A stretch of 64,000 nt of DNA from JADJRH01 sp046351455 (GCA_046351455.1 JAXLYM010000031.1:39589-103588), one strand, 5' to 3'. Shown: positions 17,601 through 25,632, counted from the first letter of the stretch. The notes: generated from the letters alone by a model not told the origin. Numbers and translations are program-made.

Positions 17601-17921
17601 CGGTTTGTGGACGTAGTCCTCCGCGCGCGTCCGCAGCTTCTTGTGCTGCTCGAACGTCTCGTCGCTCGACTCGCTCGACATGATCACGAGCGGGATGTCC
17701 TTGAGCGCCGTGTCCTTCTTCAGCTTGTTGCACACGGAGAAGCCGTTCATCCGCGGCAGCTCGATGCTGAGGAGGATCAGGTCCGGCCGGTCCTGCACGG
17801 CGGCCGTGAGCCCCACGTTGCCGTCCTCCACCACCGTGACGGCGCAGCCGAGGCGGCCCAGCTCGGTCTTGAGCTCCGCGGCAAACTCCGGATCACTCTC
17901 GAAAACAAGGACTTTTGTCAT
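14634..17921 (-). CDS. FrzS-like protein: pseudo-receiver domain plus very long coiled coil
   Basis: A 1095-residue protein. Residues 1-120 form a response-regulator receiver fold, but the phosphoacceptor Asp is replaced by Ser52 (ILLSIELPRMNGF), while D10 and the conserved K106 (VHKPIAF) remain. The NKLKKD and EQHKKLRTRAEDYVHKP segments resemble FrzS of Myxococcus xanthus, a pole-to-pole motility protein whose receiver is also not phosphorylated. Residues 120-450 are Pro-rich and disordered, with 15-residue repeats (VTGRRETSTALPNPG). Residues about 465-1085 are a nearly unbroken coiled coil rich in Ala, Glu and Lys, with tandem KQAAEHAEAL and HEAKLTELSQA units. A polar scaffold for gliding motility is the best guess; AglZ-like proteins are the alternative. 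Confidence 0.85.
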   Translation of the reverse strand: MTKVLVFESDPEFAAELKTELGRLGCAVTVVEDGNVGLTAAVQDRPDLILLSIELPRMNGFSVCNKLKKDTALKDIPLVIMSSESSDETFEQHKKLRTRAEDYVHKPIAFGELLEHVQRFVKLEAADADVGDGIVIDENIVIDEGTETEGEEPTLNTKSPQFAGLATPSPAMPAAPVVSAPAPSPRMGPPAPPPGKDVEIDEFIGGAFDRLLGEDDEATVVKPLHAIHPEIAKLQQAHQASSPPTGAITQPAPPPSMEKSGSASSPPAATPVPAPVPSPRPSEGAGLLARADLRAQSAAAEQAARSDGASAKSATSTPNVPRPGLLAPRPTPPQREATSPGFQRPHDLHVPPAKSGQEVTPLPQPKPPSRTDTQTSLPHAHVAPRSDAASPSAARRETSTALPNPGVTGRRETSTALPNPGVTGRRETSTSLPNAHKPGQDAPAASHAHKPGHDASHTPARDSQVHSHAHKPEVGPVPIDVELERYKAEAERLRAENDRARTDLEHTKGEVVRLEKEVATAHATLHRLEGEVLAQAADAGEVARLRKEADELRVRLASGGPPKPGGISSREFLDLREALNKKDKELLGLRGDLTHKDKELLDLRDQQLGLEREKADLSDQILALERERENANEMVAKLSADAAEVGAREHQLKARADAAEAARAALAAEIETIRATLTAAEERTTSLSAELAAERTARAYAQAEADAAIAAARSEKDAAVEAAQREAAEKLVARETELVSEKDAELEKQASEHAEALAKAAAELAAEKDAALEKQAAEHATALSNQAAAHAEALSNQAAAHAEALEKQAAEHAEARTKLAADVVAEKDAALEKQAAEHATALAEALAKQASDLAAEKDAALAKQASEHAEALAAAQKASEEAAQSLTAEHARALEGERSGAEEKLAAALADAASKLAARDKELEDAKEAALREAAAAHEAKLTELSQAHEAKLTELSQAHEAKLTELSQAHEAKLAEAEAAAKEKIDAAEANLARAEVEMAEQLDKAEEAHASAQSRLREEHRAALEELRGSLQGRVEAQTTELEEARAELATAGATIEKLRKRTGDDRAALAKAREAILALSKQIEDATAEPEE
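14998..15113 (-). repeat. Tandem 33-base coding repeat, three and a half copies
   Basis: Within the coiled-coil part of the FrzS-like gene, a 33-base unit is repeated without change at 14998-15030, 15031-15063 and 15064-15096, followed by a 17-base partial copy. It encodes the 11-residue coiled-coil unit HEAKLTELSQA. The perfect DNA identity points to recent slippage or recombination and to likely length variation among strains. Confidence 0.85.
16633..16740 (-). repeat. Tandem 45-base coding repeat in the linker of the FrzS-like gene
   Basis: Units at 16633-16677 and 16678-16722, plus a partial copy to 16740, encode the 15-residue linker repeat VTGRRETSTALPNPG. Copies differ at several third positions, so this duplication is older than the coiled-coil repeat. 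Confidence 0.75.
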
Positions 17922-18021
17922 TGGAACCCGGGGGTGCGCGGCGATCGCTCTCGGAGCATGGACGATATCGACCCGCTGAAATCCTTGTCAAACATGAGGG
18001 GGAACTCCCCGCGGCGCGGCT

Positions 18022-19155
18022 TCAAATGGGGAAGAATCGCGCGGGTGCCTCGTCCCCGAAGCACAGGCCGAGGGCGCGCGCCGTCTTGATCGTGTCGCAG
18101 TCCAGCGGAACGGACCGCGTGCCGGAGGCGACCACGTCGAACGTCACGATCTCCATCGCGTCGCCGCGGACCGCCAGCACGCCGCTCAACGACGTCTCGG
18201 TGAGGAACCGCACCGCGGCCGTCCCGAAGCGGAGCGCGAGCTGCCTGTCGAACGACGTCGGCCCGCCGCCGCGGAGCAGGTGCCCGAGCGACATCGATCG
18301 GCACTCTTTCCCGGTGCGCAGCGCCAGCTCTTTCTCCACGTGCGCGGCGATGCCGCCGAGCACCGCCACGCCGCGGAACACGTCGCCCGAGTCCTTCACG
18401 GCGACCGAGCCGCCCGCGGGCATCGCGCCCTCGGCCACGACCACGATCGCGAAGCGCCGCCCGCGATCCTCGCGCTGCGCGATCTTCGCGACGATCGGCT
18501 CGTACCGGAACGGGATCTCCGGGATCAGCACCACGTCGGCGCCGCCCGAGAGCCCGGCCTTCAGCGCGATCCACCCCGCGTTGCGCCCCATCACCTCGAC
18601 CACCATCACGCGGTCGTGCGACTCCGCGGTCGTGTGCAGTCGATCGATCGCGTCCGTCGCGATGGAGACCGCCGTATCGAACCCGAACGTCACCTCGGTC
18701 CCGATCACGTCGTTGTCGATCGTCTTCGGCACCCCGATCACGCGCGGCAGCCCCCGCTCCATCAGCTTGTGCGCGATGCGCTGCGACCCGTCGCCGCCCA
18801 CCGCGATGAGCGCCTCGAACCCGAGCTCCTTGAAGCGCGCCACGAGCTCGTCCGCGCGGTCGACCGGCACAGGCTTGTCGGCCCCCGGCAAAATCGTGGG
18901 GAAATGAAAGGGATCGCCGCGGTTCGCGGTGCCGAGGATCGTGCCGCCGAGGTGGCCGATGCCGCGCACACGATCGCGATCGAGCCGCACGAGACCGCTG
19001 CTTTCCTCGTCGAGGAGCCCGCGGTACCCGTGCCGGATCCCCCACACCTCGTAGCCGGCTTCGATCGCGGCGAGGGTCGCCGCTCGGATCACCGCGTTCA
19101 GCCCGGGAGCGTCGCCGCCGCCCGTATTGATCGCGAGCTTTCGCAGCTTCTTCAT
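18022..19155 (-). CDS. pfkA: 6-phosphofructokinase (group III type)
   Basis: A 377-residue phosphofructokinase of glycolysis: fructose 6-phosphate to fructose 1,6-bisphosphate. The phosphate-binding start is INTGGGDAPGLN (9-20). The donor-site motif is AVGGDGSQ with Gly at 123, the residue type of ATP-dependent enzymes, while the following motif PKTIDND (143-149) has Lys144, the residue usual in PPi-dependent and mixed group III enzymes. The catalytic base lies in TIDND; MGRNAGWIA and GHLLRGGGPTSFDR follow. The ATG at 19155 fits the family. It stands alone on its transcript. Donor preference (ATP versus PPi) is mixed by motif, but ATP is more likely. Confidence 0.93.
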   Translation of the reverse strand: MKKLRKLAINTGGGDAPGLNAVIRAATLAAIEAGYEVWGIRHGYRGLLDEESSGLVRLDRDRVRGIGHLGGTILGTANRGDPFHFPTILPGADKPVPVDRADELVARFKELGFEALIAVGGDGSQRIAHKLMERGLPRVIGVPKTIDNDVIGTEVTFGFDTAVSIATDAIDRLHTTAESHDRVMVVEVMGRNAGWIALKAGLSGGADVVLIPEIPFRYEPIVAKIAQREDRGRRFAIVVVAEGAMPAGGSVAVKDSGDVFRGVAVLGGIAAHVEKELALRTGKECRSMSLGHLLRGGGPTSFDRQLALRFGTAAVRFLTETSLSGVLAVRGDAMEIVTFDVVASGTRSVPLDCDTIKTARALGLCFGDEAPARFFPI

Positions 19156-19249
19156 GGTGGCGCGAGCCTACCAGAACGCCCCCACGGAGCCTCGCGCCGA
19201 GCCTGCGTTCCACATGAAAAATTCGCGGCGATCCGTGGGGAGAAGCGCC

Positions 19250-19777
19250 TCAGCGCGCGAGCCGCAGCGCCGGGAACTTCGCGGCCTCGGCGAGCACGCG
19301 CTCCACGAACGGCGTCTTCGCATCGGCGTAGGCGGCGCGATCGTCACGGAACCTCGCGGCGAGCTCCACCTTGAGCGCCTCGTACTCCTTCGCGAGATCC
19401 GGGTGCAGGTTCAGCCAGTCGCGGAAGATCACGTGACGCCGCCACTCGGCCCCGTCGTGCAGCACCACGTGCACGTGGTAGAGCCGCGGCTCCCCGCGCC
19501 GGAAATACAGCCGATCCTCGCCGCCGGCCCCCGGCACGTGCTCGTAGCCGAGCGCGACGAGCGGCGCGAGCGCGTCCGAGAGCGGCGGCGCGCGCATCCC
19601 GATCAAGATGTCGACCACCGGCTTCGCGAGGATGCCGGGGATCGCGGTGCTCCCGACGTGCTCGATCGCCTGAGGAAGGCGCTTCATGGCGATCGCGATC
19701 CGCAGCCGCTCCTCTTCGAAGCGCTGCTTCGCGTCGGTCATCGGCTCGGCGAGGACGATGGGCTCCACGTTGGGCAT
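19250..19777 (-). CDS. GrpB family protein (UPF0157, nucleotidyltransferase fold)
   Basis: A 175-residue cytoplasmic protein of the GrpB family, which has a nucleotidyltransferase-like fold and no firmly known substrate. Diagnostic segments are IEHVGSTAIPGILAKPVVDI (residues 39-58, containing the GS and the catalytic-type Asp), then YHVHVVLHDGAEWRRHVIFRDWL and the C-terminal YxxLKxELAxRFRDDRxAYxxAKTPFV block. Family length is normal. The neighbours are unrelated metabolic genes. Confidence 0.93.
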   Translation of the reverse strand: MPNVEPIVLAEPMTDAKQRFEEERLRIAIAMKRLPQAIEHVGSTAIPGILAKPVVDILIGMRAPPLSDALAPLVALGYEHVPGAGGEDRLYFRRGEPRLYHVHVVLHDGAEWRRHVIFRDWLNLHPDLAKEYEALKVELAARFRDDRAAYADAKTPFVERVLAEAAKFPALRLAR

Positions 19778-19802
19778 CGGGGGCTCTCCCGCGCGTACTC
19801 TG

Positions 19803-20804
19803 TCACATCCGGACGATGGACGCGCCCCACGCGAGCCCGGCTCCGAGCGCGCAGAGGAGCACGGTCTGGTAAGGCTGGATGCGCCCGTCGCGCACGGCCT
19901 CGTCGAGGGCGATCGGGATCGAGGCCGCGGACGTGTTGCCGTACTCGTGGATGTTCTCGACGAACTTCTTCCGCGAGTAGCCGAGCCGCTGCGAGATCTT
20001 GTCGACGATGTTCCGGTTCGCCTGGTGCGGCACGACCCAGTCGAGCTCCGCGCTCGTGAGCCCCGCGGCCTTCAGCGCTTGCATGGAGTAGCTCGTGAGG
20101 TGCTTCACGGTGACGTTGAAGAGCTCGTTGCCCTCCATCCGAAGGAAGTGCTTCTTCTGCTGGAAGCGCTCCTCGGTCATCGGCTCCGCCGAGCCGCCGC
20201 CCGGCATCGCGAGCAGGTGCGCCATCGTCCCGTCCGCGTGGATGCGCGACGACAGGATCCCGCGCCCGTCGTCCGTCGCGGGCCCGAGCACCACGGCCCC
20301 GGCCCCGTCGCCGAACAGCGGAGCGGCCACGCGATCGGCCGGATCCACGCGGCGCGACATCAGATCCGCGCCGACCACGAGGATCGTGTTGTACGTCCCC
20401 GCGGCGATGAACTGATCCGCGATCGTCATCCCGTAGAGGAACCCGGCGAAGCTCGCGTTGACGTCGAACGACGGGATGAGATCGGCCCCGAGCTTCTGCT
20501 GCACGTGCACGGCGGTGGCCGGCATCGGGCTGTCGCCGCTCACGGTCGCGAGGATGATCATGTCGAGGTCGGCGACGGTGAGCCCGGCGGCCTCGATCGC
20601 GTGCCGGCTCGCGGCGGCGGCCATGTCGCTGGTCACCTCGCCGGGCGCGGCGATGCGGCGCCGCTGGATGCCCGTGTGCTGCTCGATCCAGGCGCCGCTC
20701 GTCTCCATGTCGCGCGCGGCCTCGTCGTTCTCGACGATGCGGGCCGGGACGTAGTGACCGGTTCCGAGGATGCGCGTGCGTGGAGCGGAGGCCGACGGGA
20801 TCAT
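19803..20804 (-). CDS. FabH-like 3-oxoacyl-ACP synthase III homologue lacking the catalytic Cys
   Basis: A 333-residue thiolase-fold protein aligned along its length with FabH (KAS III), which condenses acetyl-CoA with malonyl-ACP to start fatty-acid synthesis. The His and Asn of the triad are present: H260 in VVPHQANRN and N290 in EYGNTSAASIP. Where FabH has Cys (consensus AACAGF), this protein reads NASFAGF, so Phe119 stands in its place. The codons are AGC TTC, clear in the sequence. Without the Cys it cannot form the acyl-enzyme; it may be a decarboxylase-like, acyl-transferring or binding variant, or a partner subunit. It should not be taken as the housekeeping FabH. Confidence 0.88.
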   Translation of the reverse strand: MIPSASAPRTRILGTGHYVPARIVENDEAARDMETSGAWIEQHTGIQRRRIAAPGEVTSDMAAAASRHAIEAAGLTVADLDMIILATVSGDSPMPATAVHVQQKLGADLIPSFDVNASFAGFLYGMTIADQFIAAGTYNTILVVGADLMSRRVDPADRVAAPLFGDGAGAVVLGPATDDGRGILSSRIHADGTMAHLLAMPGGGSAEPMTEERFQQKKHFLRMEGNELFNVTVKHLTSYSMQALKAAGLTSAELDWVVPHQANRNIVDKISQRLGYSRKKFVENIHEYGNTSAASIPIALDEAVRDGRIQPYQTVLLCALGAGLAWGASIVRM

Positions 20805-20910
20805 GGGCGGCGCACACTAGCGGCCGGCCCTGGAAATGGAACCTCAAAAGGCGCGCGCCGGGGCCTTGTCATTTGGCGAGGACGGCGCTTTTGGGTATCG
20901 TCCGCGCGCC

Positions 20911-21660
20911 ATGGCAGCTTCCGACGACGACAAAGACGACAAGGCGACCGACGCGGACGACAGCGCTGAAGAGGCCGAAGCCGGCGCGAGCGGCGAAGGC
21001 GAAGGCGAGGCCGAAGAGCAGCGCGAGGAGGAGACGGCCCCCGGCAAGCGCGAGGCGATCCTCGCGAAGCAGCAGAAGTCGCCCGACGGGAAATCCACGT
21101 CCGCGGCGCCGAAAGCCGCGCCGAAGGCCAACCCGGTCCCGCCGCCGTCCGCGGGTCTCGGCAAGTCCGTCTCGTTGTTCGTCGCGATCGTGGGTGGCAT
21201 CTCGGTGCTGATGTTGCTGCTCGGCAACGAGCGCGGCGTGAGCGGCCCTGCGGCCCCGCAGTGGAAAGAGGGCGACACGGTCGACGTCGACATCACGCTC
21301 GTCAGCACGGACAAGCAGGACCTCGCGTGCGCGTCCGGCTCCGACCTGAAGGGCCTGCATTGCGGCTTCGAGTCGCAGGGCAAGCGCTGGACGAAGACGG
21401 ACGCGACCGACGAGAAGACGACGCTGCGCCCGTACTCCACGGTGAACGGCGTGAACTTCCTGGCGGCGGGCGTGTGGAGCGATCCGGCGCTCACGGCCGA
21501 TCTGCCGAAGACGCGCTTCGCGGTGACGTGCAAATTCAAGGTGGCCGGCAAATTCGGCCGCGCCGACGTCCGCTGGCACGAGGGCGAGGGCTGGAACAAC
21601 ACCGACGGTTGGTTCACCGGCGACGTGTCCGCCTGCAAGATCAGCTCGATCCAGAAGTAA
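20911..21660 (+). CDS. Single-pass membrane protein with acidic cytoplasmic tail, function unknown
   Basis: A 249-residue protein. Residues 1-45 are extremely acidic (Asp, Glu, Ala). A Lys/Ala/Pro linker follows, then one membrane helix at about 87-104 (VSLFVAIVGGISVLMLLLG). The last 140 residues would lie outside the cytoplasm and have three or four Cys (LACASGSDLKGLHCGF, TCKFKVAG, SACKISS) that could form two disulphides. No family recognised. I take ATG 20911 rather than the longer frame from 20836 because the acidic N-terminus begins there. It is divergent from the FabH-like gene. Confidence 0.8.
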   Translation: MAASDDDKDDKATDADDSAEEAEAGASGEGEGEAEEQREEETAPGKREAILAKQQKSPDGKSTSAAPKAAPKANPVPPPSAGLGKSVSLFVAIVGGISVLMLLLGNERGVSGPAAPQWKEGDTVDVDITLVSTDKQDLACASGSDLKGLHCGFESQGKRWTKTDATDEKTTLRPYSTVNGVNFLAAGVWSDPALTADLPKTRFAVTCKFKVAGKFGRADVRWHEGEGWNNTDGWFTGDVSACKISSIQK

Positions 21661-21748
21661 CTCCCCGGTTGGGGCAGAGGGGGAATCACCAGCACGAAAG
21701 AAGGGGAAAGCGACGAAATCGGGATTTGCCCCCACTGGGTCGATCTCG

Positions 21749-24487
21749 GTGAAACCGGCGCCTTCGGTCCTCGTACTCCCGCGACCGGAGGTGAACCTTT
21801 TGCCCATTTCGTCCGCCGCGCCCCTTCGAACCTTGGACGCTCTCCAGCGCTTCGAGCGCGACTCTCCCCTCGAAGCGCGCCTGCCCGCGACGAGCATCCA
21901 CGGCCTGTTCGCCGCCTCCAAAGAGAAGTTCGGCGACCGGCCAGCCATCACCATGATCCTCACCGGCGAGGACACCGAGACCCCTCGCACCCTGAGCTAC
22001 CGGGACCTCTTCGCCGGCGTCACGCGCACCGCCAACCTGTTCGCCGATCTCGGCGGGCCCGGAGCAGGCGTCGCGTACCTCCTCCCCAACCTGATCGAAA
22101 CACAGCTCGTCCTGTGGGGCGCCCAGGCCAATGGATACGTCGTACCGCTCAACTTCCTCCTTCGCCCCGAGCAGCTGGCCGAGCTGATCGTCGCGTCGGG
22201 CGCGAAGATCCTGGTGGCCCTCGGACCGCATCCCCAACTCGATATCTGGCAAAAGGCATTGGCCGTCCGCGAGCGGATCCCGGGCCTCACGTTGATCCGC
22301 GTCTCCCCGCCCGGAGCCCCCGCGATCGAAGGTGTCCTGTCGCTCGCAGAGGCCCTGTCACGGCACCCCGGCGATGCATTGCATTTCAGCGCCCCGCGCG
22401 GCGATCTCGATATCGGCGGGTACCTCCACACCGGCGGCACCACCGGATCGCCCAAGCTCGTTTCGCTCACGCATCGCGGCCAGATCGTCGGCGCCTTCGG
22501 GATGGCGACGCTCCTCGGGCTCAACGAACACGACGTATTCCCCAATGGACTGCCGCTCTTCCACGCCGGTGGGACCGTGCCGTGCAGCCTCGCGCCCTTT
22601 CTCGTGGGCAGTCACGTCCTCATGCTGTCGCCCGCAGGCCTCCGCAACCCCGCCATGGTCAAGCGCATGTGGCGAATCGTGGAGCGGTATCGAGCGACGC
22701 TGATCGGCGGCGTGCCGACCTCGATCGCGGCGCTGTGCGAGGTGCCCGTCGACGGCGATCTCTCGTCGGTCCGGCTCGCGATCGTGGGCGCCGCCCCCAC
22801 CCCGCGCGCCGTCGTCGAGCGGTTCGAAGCGCACACCGGCAAGCGGCTCCACGACCTCCTCGGCATGACGGAGACGAGCGGCGTCGTCGCGGTGGATCCG
22901 AGCTTCGGAGACCGCACGATCGGCTCCGTCGGCTTCCGCATCCCGTACACCGAGGCCGAGGTGCGGCGCCTGGACGAGGGCGGCAAGCTCGGCGCCGTGT
23001 GCGCTCCCAACGAAGTGGGCGTCCTCGTCCTGCGCGGACCGCACGTGACGCCGGGCTACAAGGACCCGACGCAGAACGCCGCGCGCCTCAACGACGGGTG
23101 GCTCGACACAGGCGATCTGGTGTTCCTCGACGAGGCCGGCAAACTCCATATCGCGGGGCGCTCCAAAGACCTCATCATCCGGGGCGGCCACAACATCGAT
23201 CCTGCGATGATCGAAGAGGCCTTCCTCGCACACCCGTCCATCGCGATGGCCGCGGCCGTCGGCGAGCCGGACGCCTACGCCGGAGAGCTGCCCGTCTGTT
23301 ACGTGACGCTCCGCCCGGGCGCCTCCGCAGTAACAGCCGACGATCTGCGCCTCTTCGTGGAGCCGCGCATCGCCGAGCGCCCCGCATGGCCGAAGCGGAT
23401 TCACGTCCTGCCCGAATTGCCGCTCACCGCGGTCGGCAAGATCTACAAGCCCGCTCTCCGTATCGACGCCACGCGCCGGGTGGCCGAGGAGGCCGTCCAG
23501 CAAGCCCTCGGGCACGCGCCGGAGGCCCTCGTCGTCTCCCCGGGCGGCGACCGCGGAGCGCGAGTGTCTGTCACTCTGAGCGCCGCCGACGCAGGCGCCC
23601 GAGAAGCGATCGCCGCCGCTTTGGGGGCCTATCTCTTCGAGAGCACCGTGGAGATCGCCGCGGAAAAACAAGGTCACGCCGCCTCCGAGAGCCCATCGAC
23701 GAAGCCCCGGAGACAGTATTTCGCCGCGGGGACGGCGGACGCCTTCGAGCTGGAGCGCCTCGGTCATCTCCAGCAGATGTTGAATCCGATCACCTTCCGC
23801 CGCCTCGAAAAGCTCGGTGTCGCGAAGGGGTGGCGCTGCCTCGACATGGGGGCGGGAGAGGGCTCCGTGGCGCGCTGGCTCGCGGAGCGCGTCGGCCCCG
23901 AAGGACGCGTCGTGGCGGCCGATCTCCACCCCCGGTTCCTCGTCGGGATCGAGGAGCCGAACATCGAAGTCCGCGCGCACGACATCCTCGCCGCCGATCT
24001 GGAGCCCGGGGCCTACGACCTCGTCCATTGCCGCGCGCTGCTCATGCACCTGCCCGACCCGCGGAAGGCCCTGGAGCGCATGATCGCGGCCGTGAAACCG
24101 GGCGGTTGGATCTGCATCGAAGAGGGCGACTACGGCTCGTGGGAGGCGATCGACCACGACTCCGTGGACGGGGCGTGCTTCCGGCGGACCTTTCAGGCGG
24201 CGCTCGGCCTGAAGATGGACTATCGCTTCGGCCGCCGCACGCGATCGCTGCTCGAAGCCGCGCGGCTGACCGACATTGGCCACGACGGCGCCACGACGGT
24301 CAGCCACGGAGAGGAGCCCGGAGCCCATTTCCATCGCATGTCCGCGGCCGTCCTGCGCAAGCCCGCCGTCGCGGCCGGCGCCGCCACCGACGCCGATTTC
24401 GACGTCCTGGAGCGCGCCTTTCGCGATCCGTCCTTCGGGTTCGTCAGCGTGACGCTGTTCGGCGCGTGGGGCCGCCGCCCGGAGTAG
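21749..24487 (+). CDS. Fused acyl-CoA synthetase (AMP-binding) and SAM-dependent methyltransferase
   Basis: A 912-residue fusion. Residues about 50-570 are an acyl/aryl-CoA synthetase of the adenylate-forming superfamily: P-loop TGGTTGSPK (228-236), the LLGMTETSG adenine motif, GWLDTGDL, and the catalytic Lys in VGKIYKPALR. It would activate a carboxylic acid to its adenylate and thioester. Residues about 670-905 are a class I methyltransferase with motif I LDMGAGEGS (near 698-706), motif II ADLHPRF and motif IV YDLVHCRALLMHLPDP. The GTG start at 21749 is the only in-frame start near the 5' end with a plausible length. It is followed by two TerB-like genes, 68 and 41 bases apart, likely one operon. 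The union of the two activities in one chain is unusual. Confidence 0.88.
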   Translation: MKPAPSVLVLPRPEVNLLPISSAAPLRTLDALQRFERDSPLEARLPATSIHGLFAASKEKFGDRPAITMILTGEDTETPRTLSYRDLFAGVTRTANLFADLGGPGAGVAYLLPNLIETQLVLWGAQANGYVVPLNFLLRPEQLAELIVASGAKILVALGPHPQLDIWQKALAVRERIPGLTLIRVSPPGAPAIEGVLSLAEALSRHPGDALHFSAPRGDLDIGGYLHTGGTTGSPKLVSLTHRGQIVGAFGMATLLGLNEHDVFPNGLPLFHAGGTVPCSLAPFLVGSHVLMLSPAGLRNPAMVKRMWRIVERYRATLIGGVPTSIAALCEVPVDGDLSSVRLAIVGAAPTPRAVVERFEAHTGKRLHDLLGMTETSGVVAVDPSFGDRTIGSVGFRIPYTEAEVRRLDEGGKLGAVCAPNEVGVLVLRGPHVTPGYKDPTQNAARLNDGWLDTGDLVFLDEAGKLHIAGRSKDLIIRGGHNIDPAMIEEAFLAHPSIAMAAAVGEPDAYAGELPVCYVTLRPGASAVTADDLRLFVEPRIAERPAWPKRIHVLPELPLTAVGKIYKPALRIDATRRVAEEAVQQALGHAPEALVVSPGGDRGARVSVTLSAADAGAREAIAAALGAYLFESTVEIAAEKQGHAASESPSTKPRRQYFAAGTADAFELERLGHLQQMLNPITFRRLEKLGVAKGWRCLDMGAGEGSVARWLAERVGPEGRVVAADLHPRFLVGIEEPNIEVRAHDILAADLEPGAYDLVHCRALLMHLPDPRKALERMIAAVKPGGWICIEEGDYGSWEAIDHDSVDGACFRRTFQAALGLKMDYRFGRRTRSLLEAARLTDIGHDGATTVSHGEEPGAHFHRMSAAVLRKPAVAAGAATDADFDVLERAFRDPSFGFVSVTLFGAWGRRPE

Positions 24488-24555
24488 CCCTCTTCATGAG
24501 ACTTCGCGCCCGGCGGCCCGATGGACCGACCGTGCCTTTGAGTGGGAGAACGAAG

Positions 24556-25041
24556 ATGACCTCGCGAATTCGAGAGATGTCCGGACGGTGGTTCTTCAAG
24601 CAGGAGTGGGGCTTTCAAAGCGCCCCCAACAAGGTGGATTTCGAGGCCTTCGGAAAGGCGCTGATCCATTGCGCGGGCGCCGACGGAGAGCTCGCGCCGG
24701 AGGAGCGCGAGTGGATCCTCGGATACCTCGCCTCCCACGGGGCCGAGGAGAGCACCATCGAGATGCTGAGCACGTACAAAGCGGATCAGAGCATCCACGA
24801 GGTGCTCGCGCCGTCCTCCATCGCGCAGGGCGGCCGCCGAGCCTTCGTGTACGACGCCTTGCGCGCGTGCTCCGCCGACGGAGAGCTGCACGATCTGGAG
24901 CGCGCGGCCGTGACCAAGCTGGCCACGGATCTGGGCCTCCCCGAGGGCACGGTGCCCCAGCTCGAAGCGGCGTACCGCGCCGAGAGCGAGGCGAAGGCGC
25001 GCCGGATCGCGCTCATCTTCCCCGGCAAACTGCCATTCTGA
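24556..25041 (+). CDS. TerB-like protein, first of two paralogues
   Basis: A 161-residue all-alpha protein of the TerB/DjlA-like acidic superfamily, with two acidic loops, CAGADGELAPEEREW and CSADGELHDLERA, which in TerB bind divalent metal. It ends AKARRIALIFPGKLPF. The first 15 residues look like a leader-free cytoplasmic N-terminus. ATG 24556 is preceded by GTGGGAGAACGAAG, a usable ribosome site. It is clearly related to the next gene (shared W-F-K/H..GF start, ACSADGELH loop, I-Y/F-P-x-x-x-P-F end). TerB domains often sit near membrane or stress systems; here the partner is the synthetase-methyltransferase. Confidence 0.85.
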   Translation: MTSRIREMSGRWFFKQEWGFQSAPNKVDFEAFGKALIHCAGADGELAPEEREWILGYLASHGAEESTIEMLSTYKADQSIHEVLAPSSIAQGGRRAFVYDALRACSADGELHDLERAAVTKLATDLGLPEGTVPQLEAAYRAESEAKARRIALIFPGKLPF

Positions 25042-25082
25042 ACAGGCTTGCTCAGACGAATCGCGACGAGGAGACAATCGCC

Positions 25083-25565
25083 ATGACGAACAACGGTCAA
25101 CTCTGGCTCTTTCATGAACACTGCGGCTTCAAGAGCATCCCTCCCCCCATGGACACTCTGGGGTTCGGAAAGCTGATGTTGAGCTGCGCGAACGGCGACG
25201 GCCGGATCACGCCCGCCGAGCGAGCCTGGGTCCTCGGCTTCCTGGACGCGTTCGGGACCGACCCGGGCGTGCTCGAGACGCTGCGCACCTACGACGGGAA
25301 AGAGGACGTCGTCGCGATCATCGCCGCGTCGCCCACCGTGAAGCTGTCCGCGACCTCGGCGCTCTACGAGGCCGTGCGCGCGTGCTCCGCCGACGGCGAG
25401 CTGCACCAGGACGAGATCGCCACGCTCCGGCGCGCCGCCAAGGCCATGGGGCTGGAGTCGCCCACCGTGGTGCGCGACCTCATCGACCTCCACCAGGACG
25501 AGCAACACATCCGTCAAAAGCGCCTCCGCCACATCTACCCGGACGGCATCCCCTTCCAGGACTGA
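25083..25565 (+). CDS. TerB-like protein, second of two paralogues
   Basis: A 160-residue paralogue of the preceding gene. The acidic loops are CANGDGRITPAERAW and CSADGELHQDEIA, and it ends KRLRHIYPDGIPFQD. The two proteins are alike in length and plan but diverged throughout, so the duplication is old. The ATG at 25083 follows an ACGAGGAGAC ribosome site. It shares the operon of the synthetase-methyltransferase. Cytoplasmic; metal binding is inferred from the loops. Confidence 0.85.
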   Translation: MTNNGQLWLFHEHCGFKSIPPPMDTLGFGKLMLSCANGDGRITPAERAWVLGFLDAFGTDPGVLETLRTYDGKEDVVAIIAASPTVKLSATSALYEAVRACSADGELHQDEIATLRRAAKAMGLESPTVVRDLIDLHQDEQHIRQKRLRHIYPDGIPFQD

Positions 25566-25632
25566 ATCGAACGGATCGCGCCGGCGCCGGCCCCTACCTC
25601 CGGCGCCGGGCAAGCGCTCGGCCCGGCGAGAC

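Noticed and set aside
14364..18089. A 1241-codon open frame on the plus strand
   Set aside because: It is the antisense shadow of the FrzS-like gene: Arg/Leu/Glu-rich with no domain, caused by the GC-rich codon bias. The minus-strand frame has a receiver fold and coiled coil.
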